Part shown: positions 1-8,151 of the stretch, piece after piece
How the letters are laid out: every line of letters starts with the position of its first letter
Position numbering within the stretch: the first letter of the stretch is position 1
Assembly: GCA_002729875.1 (NCBI GenBank)
Contig: PBZD01000121.1
Coordinates: 1-36,009 of the forward strand
Origin: Chromatiales bacterium
Lineage (GTDB): Bacteria > Pseudomonadota > Gammaproteobacteria > Steroidobacterales > GCA-2729495
DNA length: 36,009 nt
Direction of reading: 5' to 3'
Made by a program: the position numbers and the translations under genes
Notes under the pieces: generated by a model
Seen by the model: only the letters and a program-made list of their open reading frames with translations
Database searches by the model: none
What the model was told of the DNA's origin: nothing

Positions 1-1808
1 AGATAAACGGTTGCCATCGCGCCGCGGCCAAGTGTTTTCTCGATAATATAAGGACCGAGTTTTCTTTCGCTTGAGCCGGTTGCCAATACCTTGTTTTTTG
101 CTGATTGGTCGGTAGCTACCCTGGATTGAGTTACCCTTTTCAGGTTGCGCTTGCGGGCACCCGATAATTTTTTAAGTTTCTCCTGAACGTCAAGGTATTT
201 GTTATCGATTGAATAGATATGAAGCAGGACACGTTCGGCTTTGGCGTATTCACGTTGTTTGCCGTGTGTCATGGCAATGTCATACAGGCGCTGTTTCGTT
301 TCCGCGGTCGGTTCCTGCTGACGCAGAACAGAGAACGCCAGATCCAGTTTGTCTTGATCGTGAAGTTTCGATGCTGGTGCGGCCTTTGCTGCCCCGGTGA
401 GTCTGGTCAGGGTGTTGGTTCCGCCCAGAGATATCAATGCCTGAATCAAGGTTATCGCCAGAACTGAAAACAGGGTTACGGTTACCAGTTGTAGCCAGAT
501 GCCGTGTGTCATCAGGATATAGGCTTCAATGGCCAGCAGGATCGTGGCCAGCACCAGTGTGGCGATGATGGCGTGGTTTGCGTTCAGGGTCGGCGCTGAA
601 AAAAGTATCACGATACCGATGAACAACAGGATGGCCAGTTCAGCCGAACCCAGCCAGTAGGGACGGGACACAAAATCCATCTGCAGCAGATTGGATAAAG
701 TTGTCGCGACCAGAACGGGCAAGGGTATTAATTCACCTGATGGTGTCCGGAATTTATTTACCCTTGAGCTGCTCAGGTCGCCGACCAGGACGATGTTGTT
801 TTTGAACAGGCTCTTGGTGTCCTGCGTTGAGAGTAGTTCCCGGGCACTAATGGAGCGAAAAACCTGTTGGCTACGGTCATTCATATAGTAGCGAACCAGG
901 TTGGTAAAACCCGGGCCGGTATTTATGTTGTGGGTGGCCATCAGCAGATTGTGTTCACCATCAATCTGCAGATCCGCATTCTTCTCATCGGCTTGTGCAA
1001 CGGCCAGCGAAAGGGATGGGAATATGCGTTGTCCAGACCTGACGAGCAAGTGATTACGCCGCACGACACCATCCATGTCGGGCCAGTACCCGGCATAACC
1101 GGTATTTACTGCGCCGGAACATAAAACTTCGGGCAGCGTCAGGGTTCCGGCGGCCTCGCGAACCCACGGCGGGTTATCGGATGATCCCGTGCCGGTTGCC
1201 GACACGGTATGGCGGCGACACTCATCTTTTGCGTTTTCGAGTTCCTGCAGGGTAGGTCGGGCGATAATCGGCAGTACAATATTGCCGGCATCACGAACGG
1301 TAGTTGCAATCGCCTGATGTTGCTCATGTTGCTGTTGCAGTCCGGCCAGTTGTTTGCTCAAGGCAGCGTCCTTGATACCATCGCTGCTCTTGCGGGCACG
1401 TTTTTCAAGTTCTGCAAGTGCGGTTAATTGTTTGATATCCGGCAATTGGGTGTTGGCGGGTGGCGCTTTGAGCGGCACAATCAAGGCGGCGCCGGCAGTA
1501 TTCAGTGCATCGATAACCGGGCCGAATTCGCCAGCATCCCAGAACGTACCAGCACCATTTCCGGTCGCGGTATCGACCAGGATAATGCGGTTGCTGGCGA
1601 CCGCGGGTTGTTGTTGTTGTAGAAAATCGTAGAACGCAGATTCGAGTGCGGACATACGATCACCGGCTAGCGCCATCAGGGTCATCAGGATCAGCAGCAG
1701 CGCTCCGGACGCAGCTATGCTGCCACGATGAAGTGAGGCAGAATTCTGTAAAATCATGCTGTGAATGGTAACGATTACGTGAGTTTTAAGGTGAGAACCA
1801 TGTTTCAT
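1..1808 (-). CDS. CHASE2-domain transmembrane Ser/Thr protein kinase, N-terminal part (cut by window edge)
   Basis: A long open minus-strand frame leaves the window at position 1. Reading from 1808 it shows one membrane segment (about residues 29-49), an extracytoplasmic region of about 330 residues with CHASE2 character, and three closely spaced membrane helices (about 389-461). A roughly 125-residue linker with a TPR-like helix pair follows, then the start of a Hanks-type kinase. The glycine-rich loop (LGRGAMATVYL) falls in the last 32 bases of the window. CHASE2 plus three helices plus a cytoplasmic output domain is the standard layout of this sensor family; the signal sensed is unknown. 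Start choice: ATG at 1808 has a G-rich stretch about 7 bases upstream. The in-frame ATG at 1757 has no visible Shine-Dalgarno but gives a shorter N-tail. It is divergent from radA with about 64 bp between them. The catalytic loop lies outside the window, so kinase activity cannot be confirmed. Confidence 0.85.
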   Translation of the reverse strand, partial: MKHGSHLKTHVIVTIHSMILQNSASLHRGSIAASGALLLILMTLMALAGDRMSALESAFYDFLQQQQPAVASNRIILVDTATGNGAGTFWDAGEFGPVIDALNTAGAALIVPLKAPPANTQLPDIKQLTALAELEKRARKSSDGIKDAALSKQLAGLQQQHEQHQAIATTVRDAGNIVLPIIARPTLQELENAKDECRRHTVSATGTGSSDNPPWVREAAGTLTLPEVLCSGAVNTGYAGYWPDMDGVVRRNHLLVRSGQRIFPSLSLAVAQADEKNADLQIDGEHNLLMATHNINTGPGFTNLVRYYMNDRSQQVFRSISARELLSTQDTKSLFKNNIVLVGDLSSSRVNKFRTPSGELIPLPVLVATTLSNLLQMDFVSRPYWLGSAELAILLFIGIVILFSAPTLNANHAIIATLVLATILLAIEAYILMTHGIWLQLVTVTLFSVLAITLIQALISLGGTNTLTRLTGAAKAAPASKLHDQDKLDLAFSVLRQQEPTAETKQRLYDIAMTHGKQREYAKAERVLLHIYSIDNKYLDVQEKLKKLSGARKRNLKRVTQSRVATDQSAKNKVLATGSSERKLGPYIIEKTLGRGAMATVY

Positions 1809-1872
1809 TTTTGTGCCCCCCGCAGAAAAAACAACTTGTGCGGTATCGCAGCATTGAGAGGGGAGTCACACT

Positions 1873-3255
1873 TTGAGTAAATCGCAACAATCGTATGTAT
1901 GTGGTGACTGTGGCGCCGCGACAATAAAGTGGCAGGGGCAGTGTCCCGGGTGCGGCGAGTGGAATTCATTGCAGCCGGTCAGGTCTGCAGCCGGCCAGAC
2001 CAAGGGGCGGGCCATGGGTAAGACCCCGGGGAGGGTTGGCTGGGCCGGCAGTGTGAAGGTCGAGCGGCTGGATACGGTTGGTGACGAACAGGTTGCGCGC
2101 AGGACCACGGGGATGGTCGAACTTGATCGTGCCCTGGGAGGGGGGCTCGTAGCCGGTTCGGTGACCCTGCTGGGGGGTGATCCGGGTATTGGCAAGTCGA
2201 CGCTGCTGTTGCAGGCCTGCGTCTCATGTTCAGCGGATACCACGATGTTATATGTCAGTGGTGAGGAATCGCTGCAGCAGATTGCCTTGCGGGCGCGCCG
2301 CCTCGGTCTGGATCCGGCTGGCATTACGGTGTATGCCGCAACGGATATCGATGACATTGTCATGCTGGCCGAACAGGAGCGCCCCGCCGGACTGATCATT
2401 GATTCGGTGCAGACGATTTATTCAACCGAGATGCCCTCGGCACCCGGTTCCGTCAACCAGTTGCGTGATTGCACGGCTCGACTCGTCCGGCTGGCCAAGA
2501 CGACCGGCATCCCGGTTGTTCTAGTCGGCCATGTTACCAAGGAAGGCAATATTGCCGGGCCACGGGTACTGGAGCACATGGTCGATACCGTCTTGTATTT
2601 TGAAACCGAGGCCGGCAGTCGCTACCGGGTCATACGTACGGTGAAGAACCGTTTCGGAGCTGCAAACGAACTCGGGATTTTCATGATGACGAAAACGGGT
2701 ATGCGCGAAGTCAGGAATCCGTCGGCAATTTTCCTGGCGCCCGGCGATAAACCGGTGGTTGGTAGCGTGGTGACCGCAATTTATCAGGGTAGCCGCCCCC
2801 TGCTCGTCGAGGTGCAGGTATTGACGGACCGTTCCGGCGGCGGTCCACCGCGCCGGGTTGCGGTTGGTCTTGATCAGAATCGACTGGCGTTGCTGCTGGC
2901 GGCGTTGCACCGTTACGGTGGTATGCGGGCACACGATGAGGATGTGTTTCTGAATGTTGTCGGTGGGGTAAAAATCAATGAAACATCGGCGGATCTCGCG
3001 ACGCTGGCAGCCACGGCTTCGAGTCTGAATGATACCCCGGTGCCGAGGAGTGTCGTGGTCTTTGGTGAGGTGGGTCTGGCCGGTGAAATCAGGCCGGTAC
3101 CGTATGGTGAGGAACGCTTGCGTGAGGCGGCAAAACTGGGCTTCACGCATGCAATAGCCCCGGCGGCCAATGTGCCGAAAAAATCGCCTGACGGGTTAAC
3201 GGTTGTCGGTGTGACGGCGCTCGATGAAGCGTTAAGTGCGTTGGCGGATTTGTAG
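1873..3255 (+). CDS. radA: DNA repair protein RadA
   Basis: RadA is a RecA-related DnaB-type branch-migration helicase that processes recombination intermediates in the cytoplasm. All family landmarks are visible: a C4 zinc finger at the N terminus (Cys10, 13, 24, 27), Walker A at 101-110 (GGDPGIGKST), the RadA-specific KNRFG motif at 258-262, and a C-terminal Lon-protease-like domain from about residue 290. The length of 460 aa is normal. The start is a TTG. An in-frame TGA at 1855-1857 lies just upstream, no ATG precedes the zinc finger, and a good Shine-Dalgarno (AGGGGAG, 1859-1865) sits 7 bases before it, so TTG is effectively forced. It is transcribed alone, divergently from the CHASE2 kinase. 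Confidence 0.97.
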   Translation: MSKSQQSYVCGDCGAATIKWQGQCPGCGEWNSLQPVRSAAGQTKGRAMGKTPGRVGWAGSVKVERLDTVGDEQVARRTTGMVELDRALGGGLVAGSVTLLGGDPGIGKSTLLLQACVSCSADTTMLYVSGEESLQQIALRARRLGLDPAGITVYAATDIDDIVMLAEQERPAGLIIDSVQTIYSTEMPSAPGSVNQLRDCTARLVRLAKTTGIPVVLVGHVTKEGNIAGPRVLEHMVDTVLYFETEAGSRYRVIRTVKNRFGAANELGIFMMTKTGMREVRNPSAIFLAPGDKPVVGSVVTAIYQGSRPLLVEVQVLTDRSGGGPPRRVAVGLDQNRLALLLAALHRYGGMRAHDEDVFLNVVGGVKINETSADLATLAATASSLNDTPVPRSVVVFGEVGLAGEIRPVPYGEERLREAAKLGFTHAIAPAANVPKKSPDGLTVVGVTALDEALSALADL

Positions 3256-3688
3256 TGCACGTTGGTGGCTTGGTCAGGAATTATTAATCTTTATGCCTTT
3301 TTCCGGGCAGCAATTCTTTGACAGACATCCTGTCGAAACCTGAAAGCGTACTGGTTTACACCTGACTACGGCAGAAGATCCGAAAAATCTCCTGATAGCT
3401 GCCGTTTCACTGTCTCGCAGCGATCTGACACCTGCTGATCCAGAGGAGACATTCGCCTGTGATCATAAAGTGATAAAAAAATTCATATTGGTGTAATGAT
3501 CCACTATAATTCGCATTAGCATTATGTTAACAATAACAACAATATATAAACAGGATTGCTGTAATATTAGTTTCTACTGCCCCCACCGATGACGCAACAC
3601 CGAGAAGGGCGATAACAAACAATTAAATTCAAAAACTTGTCCGTGCAGGGCTGTTGCTTCTGTATGCCGGACGTAAGGGGGGATAGCT
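3256..3688. other. 433-bp AT-rich intergenic region before the HAF-repeat gene
   Basis: No gene is supported here. The first half holds an inverted repeat with arms ACGGCAG (3368-3374) and CTGCCGT (3399-3405). Inside it is a smaller pair, AGAT/ATCT. No T-run follows, so it is not a convincing radA terminator. From about 3470 the sequence becomes strongly AT-rich and contains a likely promoter (listed separately), leaving a leader of about 170 bases before the HAF-repeat gene. Confidence 0.6.
3482..3510 (+). promoter_or_regulatory. Putative sigma70 promoter for the HAF-repeat gene
   Basis: The -10 box TATAAT (3505-3510) is a perfect match. A 17-bp spacer separates it from TTCATA (3482-3487), which matches the -35 consensus at four of six positions. 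It lies in the AT-rich stretch upstream of the PEP-CTERM gene starting at 3689. I searched the gap by eye for a sigma54 GG/GC element, which controls some PEP-CTERM genes through PrsR, and saw none. Confidence 0.5.
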
Positions 3689-4855
3689 ATGGGGAGTGTT
3701 TTGCTTCGGTTGATTGGCGTGCTGGCTGCGTTGAGCATTTGCGCATTTCTGTCTGGTGCCGCAAGTGCGGGCACCTATTCGATTCAGGTACTCGAGACAC
3801 TGACAACGGGAGCGGAATCAGCAAACTGGGCATACGGTCTTAACGAAAATGGCACGGTTGTCGGTCAGTCATACAACTCCGTCAGCGGAACCAAAGAAGC
3901 CGTTATGTGGGGCAGTAATGGCACGGTCCAGAGTCTTGGATTTACGGGACTGGCCCGGGCCGTGAACAACAATGGAATTATCGTTGGGGAAACTGGCGGC
4001 GCGCAGAAGGAGACTCCAGACGGTTACGCATTTAGTTGGCAAAGCGGCGTGACGACCAATCTCGGCACCCTTGGCGGTGCATATTCCGGTGCTTATGACA
4101 TCAATGATAGCGGCGTAATCACAGGTGCTGCGAATATTGATTCATTAGGATTTACCCCTGCCGTTTATCGTACGCATGCATTCAAATACGTGAGCGGAAC
4201 GATGACGGATCTAGGCACTGTATGGTCGCCTACGGGCTATAGCCGCGGTCACGGAATTAATGACGCTGGTGAGATTGCAGGTCGAGCATCAATAAGTGAC
4301 TTTGAAGACTCGAACAAGCATCAGGCGACCTGGGATGCGAGCGGAACGATCAGTTTTCATAATACTTTTGCTGGGACCTACAGCACAGCGCAGCAAATCA
4401 ACAATAATGGTATAGCCGTTGGTCTGGCGTACGACTCTACCTCAGTCTTTCAATTTGATCGGGCTACCGTGTGGGACGGTAGCGTATATCATTTCATGGA
4501 CGATCTTGGCAGCGGCTTCGGTCGAGCGTGGTCGATCAATGATGCAGGAGTCATTGTCGGTCACAGCTATGAGGCGGGGGGGCTCGTCAATAACGATAAG
4601 TTGGCCACAGTGTCTTTCGACGGCCAGAGCGTGATTAAACTGAGCACACTGGTGGACAACCTGACTGGCTGGACAGTGCTATCGAATGCCTACGACGTGA
4701 ACGAGCTCGGTCAGATTGTCGGCTACGGAACTTACAATGGAGAAGAACGAGCATTCCTGCTGACGCCCACCGCGGTACCTGTGCCGGCCGCCGCCTGGCT
4801 GTTCGGTTCGGCCTTAGGCTTGCTCGGCTGGATGCGTAGGAGACGAACGGTCTAG
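3689..4855 (+). CDS. HAF-repeat protein with PEP-CTERM-type sorting signal
   Basis: This is a secreted protein of 388 aa. Residues 1-27 form a signal peptide (hydrophobic core, likely cleavage after ASA). The mature part carries seven copies of a short motif of the type (I/V)N-x-x-G-x-(I/V)-x-G near residues 51, 92, 138, 190, 237, 283 and 337. This is the signature of HAF-family extracellular repeats, which probably fold as a beta-propeller-like array. The C terminus has VPVPAAAWLFGSA (363-375), a hydrophobic helix and a final RRRR cluster, a gammaproteobacterial variant of the PEP-CTERM signal recognised by exosortase. Shine-Dalgarno AAGGGGGGAT (3675-3684) supports the ATG at 3689. Role unknown; PEP-CTERM proteins are generally tied to exopolysaccharide or biofilm matrix. 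It is monocistronic and convergent with corB. Confidence 0.85.
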   Translation: MGSVLLRLIGVLAALSICAFLSGAASAGTYSIQVLETLTTGAESANWAYGLNENGTVVGQSYNSVSGTKEAVMWGSNGTVQSLGFTGLARAVNNNGIIVGETGGAQKETPDGYAFSWQSGVTTNLGTLGGAYSGAYDINDSGVITGAANIDSLGFTPAVYRTHAFKYVSGTMTDLGTVWSPTGYSRGHGINDAGEIAGRASISDFEDSNKHQATWDASGTISFHNTFAGTYSTAQQINNNGIAVGLAYDSTSVFQFDRATVWDGSVYHFMDDLGSGFGRAWSINDAGVIVGHSYEAGGLVNNDKLATVSFDGQSVIKLSTLVDNLTGWTVLSNAYDVNELGQIVGYGTYNGEERAFLLTPTAVPVPAAAWLFGSALGLLGWMRRRRTV

Positions 4856-4945
4856 GTAGCACTCAAAGTGGCGTGCATGAAAAGTTTTGCGGTCAAGTAT
4901 TCACCTCCAAATCCACTCAACCATTTTTCGCCACCCCTTTTTTAT

Positions 4946-6229
4946 TCAGCCTGGCGGAGGTGAGGGTGGGGGTGAGGGTGAGTTGATACGTACCGACTGG
5001 ACAACGCTGTCGGTCGTTTTCAGGATTTCGATCGGGTAATCATTCAGTACGAGACCGGTGCCTTGCTTCGGGATTGCTTCCAGCGTCTCCAAGATCAGGC
5101 CGTTTAATGTTTTTGGACCGTTGGTCGGCAGGCGCCAATTCATCATCCGGTTCAACGCGCGGATGTTGGCGCTGCCCTTTACGACATAACCTGACTTGTC
5201 ATCGGTGCGCACATCGGCGTGTGTGGATATCGGTTCACTGGTGAATTCACCGATAATTTCTTCAAGGATGTCTTCCAGCGTGACAATGCCCTGGATGTCG
5301 CCGTATTCATCAACGATAAATGCAGTACGCTGACGCGCACGCTGGAACTGTACAATCTGCTTGTTCAGTGGCGTGCCTTCAGGTACGAAGTAGGCATCTT
5401 GCACGAGGTTCTTCAGCAAAGCTTTATTCAGATGCTCGAGTCCGGCGCTTTGTACGAGTTGTTTCATGTGCAGAATACCGATGACGTCGTCAATGCTGTC
5501 TTTAAAAACGGGCAAACGGGTATAGGCACTGTTACGGATCGTACTGAGAATTTCATCCCATTCGTTGTTCAGGTCGATACCGACAATTTCGTTGTGCGGA
5601 ATCATGATGTCATCGACGGTGATGTCCTGTAGTTCGAGGATGCCGACCAGCATTCGGTGGCGTTTGCGGGGTAGCAATGCGCCGGCTTCGGTAACCAGCG
5701 TGCGCAGTTCTTCAACGGTCAGATGATCCTGATCGGCATCATTGATGTTGATGCCGATCAACCTTAGCAGACCATTGGCAAACAGGTTGATAAGCCAGAC
5801 GAAAGGTGCGAGCAGGCGGGCAAGAGGAAAATAGATGAAAGCTGCGGGTAAGGCGACGCGTTCGGGTTGTAGCGCCGCCAGAGTTTTCGGTGTGACTTCG
5901 GCAAATATCAGCAACACGATCGTGAAAATGAAGCCACTTGCAGCGAGCCAGAAAGGGCTGCCGAGGCGTAAGGCGATAATTGTCACGAGCTGAACGGCGA
6001 ATACATTGACCAGGTTATTGCAGATCAGGATCAGGCTGATCAACCGGTCGGGTTTGCGCAGCAGATTTTCCGCGAGGATCGCCCCGCGGTGCCCCGACTT
6101 CGCCTTGTGGCGCAGCCGGTATCGGTTCAGGGTCATCAGGGCCGTTTCCGTGCCCGAGAAAAAAGCTGAACAGATCAACAGAAAAATCAGGAGTCCGTAT
6201 AAGGCTCCCGGGGGTATGTCATCACCCAC
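4946..6229 (-). CDS. corB: CNNM/CBS/CorC_HlyC-domain membrane protein (CorB/YfjD family)
   Basis: Inner-membrane protein of the CorB/CorC family, linked to Mg2+/Co2+ transport or resistance. Order of parts: an N-terminal DUF21/CNNM membrane domain (about 1-175), two CBS domains (about 195-315; the second contains VDEYGDIQGIVTLEDILEE), and a CorC_HlyC domain (about 335-415). The C terminus ends in an odd Ser/Pro tail encoded by a G-rich tract on the plus strand (4949-4982). The start is GTG at 6229, with a strong AAAGGAGG (6239-6246) 10 bases upstream. Position next to and divergent from ffh matches E. coli yfjD (corB). The cytochrome-assembly-like gene ypjD, which lies between them in E. coli, is absent here. 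Confidence 0.92.
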   Translation of the reverse strand: MGDDIPPGALYGLLIFLLICSAFFSGTETALMTLNRYRLRHKAKSGHRGAILAENLLRKPDRLISLILICNNLVNVFAVQLVTIIALRLGSPFWLAASGFIFTIVLLIFAEVTPKTLAALQPERVALPAAFIYFPLARLLAPFVWLINLFANGLLRLIGININDADQDHLTVEELRTLVTEAGALLPRKRHRMLVGILELQDITVDDIMIPHNEIVGIDLNNEWDEILSTIRNSAYTRLPVFKDSIDDVIGILHMKQLVQSAGLEHLNKALLKNLVQDAYFVPEGTPLNKQIVQFQRARQRTAFIVDEYGDIQGIVTLEDILEEIIGEFTSEPISTHADVRTDDKSGYVVKGSANIRALNRMMNWRLPTNGPKTLNGLILETLEAIPKQGTGLVLNDYPIEILKTTDSVVQSVRINSPSPPPSPPPG

Positions 6230-6423
6230 GAAGGTGAGTCCTCCTTTGTGACCATTAATATGGGTGATGTTGGCTAACGCAGTGGCAGGCTGTCAAGGGA
6301 CTAGATCTCCTGTGAGCCAATAATTTTGAGCATGAGTTGCTTCACCAGCCTGATTCTGAGCTGATGTTCGGGCTAAAATGCATTTTTTGCCGGGTTGAAC
6401 CGGTTGGCGGGTGAGGTTGATTG

Positions 6424-7776
6424 ATGTTTGATAATCTGAGTTCCAGGCTTAAGGCAGTTGCTGAGCGGGTGCGCGGCAAAGGCAGGTTAAGCGACGCCAA
6501 CATTACCGATGCGGTTCGCGATGTTCGCCGGGCGCTGGTCGAGGCCGATGTGGCGCTGCCGGTCGTCAAGGATTTTATCGGCCGGGTTCGCAAACGTGCG
6601 ATTGGCTCTGAAGTTACGCGCAGCCTGACGCCCGGACAGGTCTTCATAAAAATCCTGCATGATGAACTGACTGAAACGCTGGGTCATGCAGAAGTTGATG
6701 GTGACGGCATCAATCTCCGTCATCAGCCGCCGGTCGTGATCCTGCTGGCTGGCCTGCAGGGAGTTGGCAAAACTACTACAGCGGCTAAACTGGCCCGGCA
6801 TCTTGCCCAACGGCATGCGAAAAAGCCGATGTTAGCCAGCCTCGATACCCGCAGACCGGCCGCTATTCTGCAACTGGAACAGCTGTCCGAACAGGTCGGG
6901 GCAGCCTTTTGTCCGACCGATACGACTGCTGCGCCGGTGTCGATTGCCGAGCAAGCCGTCGTGGCGGCACGCCGCGGATCATGCGATGTGCTAATCCTCG
7001 ATACAGCGGGGCGTACGCGTCTGGATGAGGAATTGCTCGCTGAACTCGGGCAGATTCACACCGCAATATCACCGGCAGAGACCCTGTTCGTCGTCGACAG
7101 CATGGCCGGCCAGGACGCGGTTAATGTCGCCGCCGCGTTCTCTGCGGCGCTGCCTTTAACCGGTGTGATTCTGACCAAGACCGACGGTGATGCGCGCGGC
7201 GGTGCCGCATTGTCGGTGCGAACCGTGACCGATAAGCCGATCCGCTTTATTGGTGTCGGCGAGGATACCGAGGCTATTGAGGCCTTTCATCCCGATCGCA
7301 TGGCATCACGTATCCTGGGTATGGGGGATGTTCTGAGCCTTGTCGAGGAGGTCCAGGACAAGGTTGATCACGAAAAGGCCCAGAAACTTGTTAACAAGGT
7401 CCGCAAAGGCAAGGGGTTTGATCTTGCCGATCTGCGCGATCAACTCGCTCAGATGGCCAGCATGGGCGGCATTGAGAGCCTGCTGGGCAAGTTGCCGATA
7501 CCGGGTGGCGTCGATGCCGAAAAGTTGGCCGAGCAAGTGGATTCACGGGCGATTGCCCGACAGATTGCGATTATCAACTCGATGACACCCGAAGAACGAC
7601 GCTTTCCAAAAGTGATCAAGGGCTCGAGGAAACGGCGAATTGCAATGGGTTCAGGACAGGCGATACAGGATGTTAACCGGTTGCTGAAGCAGCATCTTCA
7701 GATGCAGAAAATGATGGGCAAGCTTGGTAAGGGCGGGAAGATGAAAGATATGCTGCGTGGGATGACAGGGGGCTGA
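6424..7776 (+). CDS. ffh: Signal recognition particle GTPase Ffh
   Basis: Ffh is the protein subunit of the bacterial SRP. It binds 4.5S RNA (encoded here at about 30421) and signal sequences as they leave the ribosome, and docks on FtsY. The NG domain shows the ALLEADV-like ALVEADVALPVV segment, Walker A at 110-118 (GLQGVGKTT), the G3 motif DTAGR and the G4 motif TKTDGDARGG. The C-terminal M domain has the RNA-binding IKGSRKRRIA segment and a Met/Lys-rich end (MMGKLGKGGKMKDML). At 450 aa it is normal length. ATG at 6424 begins MFDNL as in E. coli; the TTG three bases upstream is not needed. In most gammaproteobacteria ffh is directly followed by rpsP; here a 375-bp gap and a PEP-CTERM gene intervene. 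Confidence 0.97.
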   Translation: MFDNLSSRLKAVAERVRGKGRLSDANITDAVRDVRRALVEADVALPVVKDFIGRVRKRAIGSEVTRSLTPGQVFIKILHDELTETLGHAEVDGDGINLRHQPPVVILLAGLQGVGKTTTAAKLARHLAQRHAKKPMLASLDTRRPAAILQLEQLSEQVGAAFCPTDTTAAPVSIAEQAVVAARRGSCDVLILDTAGRTRLDEELLAELGQIHTAISPAETLFVVDSMAGQDAVNVAAAFSAALPLTGVILTKTDGDARGGAALSVRTVTDKPIRFIGVGEDTEAIEAFHPDRMASRILGMGDVLSLVEEVQDKVDHEKAQKLVNKVRKGKGFDLADLRDQLAQMASMGGIESLLGKLPIPGGVDAEKLAEQVDSRAIARQIAIINSMTPEERRFPKVIKGSRKRRIAMGSGQAIQDVNRLLKQHLQMQKMMGKLGKGGKMKDMLRGMTGG

Positions 7777-8151
7777 CTGTTGCCGGTTGCGGGAGCTTGG
7801 TGCTGCTTTAAAGTCACCTATGCGCCCGAAAGCTGCCGATTGCCGGGTCCAGGTCCGGATCCGCTACTGACCCGCAGCCGTCAGGCTCAATCTGCTTGTC
7901 AGCGCTGCGCAACTTTGTGTGCTGTCCCCGACCCAGAGCCGATTCGATTTTGAGTAAGTTGATATAAAGCATTGAAATAATATCTTTTACATAATCTTAT
8001 AATTTGCCTGTTTCTTGGTGCAGGTGTACAAATGAAACTATTGTATTCTCGGTGATGCAATTACGGGCAATCGCAGATAAGCGCGATTGCTGCTGGATTA
8101 CGGTCATCGAGTAGCCGTGGCGGGCAGGGCAATTTAAAAAAGGGGGATTTG
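7777..8151. other. 375-bp gap between ffh and the DUF1566 gene, with a structured AT-rich leader
   Basis: No gene and no convincing ffh terminator are visible in the first 200 bases. From about 7960 the sequence turns AT-rich and contains a perfect TATAAT (7998-8003), but its best -35 (TTGAAA, 7972-7977) is 20 bp away, which is too far for a firm promoter call. Downstream is a perfect 8-bp hairpin: arms GCAATCGC (8067-8074) and GCGATTGC (8083-8090). A weaker pair follows, ACGG (8100-8103) with CCGT (8115-8118), just before the AGGGGG Shine-Dalgarno (8141-8146). It does not match a c-di-GMP-I riboswitch core that I can recognise. Confidence 0.5.

Noticed and set aside
209-1632. Several short plus-strand frames in the first 1.7 kb
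   Set aside because: They are shadows of the CHASE2 kinase frame on the minus strand, which is open over the whole stretch.
2521-3150. Long minus-strand frame (209 aa) inside radA
   Set aside because: Antisense shadow of radA, which has all family motifs in the plus frame; the minus product shows no recognisable domain.
3689-4855. DNA repeat or CRISPR-like array suggested by the recurring Asn/Gly motif
   Set aside because: The repeats exist only at protein level, with diverged codons and spacing; no direct DNA repeats or spacers are present anywhere in the window.
8050-8151. c-di-GMP riboswitch upstream of the DUF1566 PEP-CTERM gene
   Set aside because: Hairpins are present, but I could not find the conserved GEMM core sequence, so the class cannot be supported.
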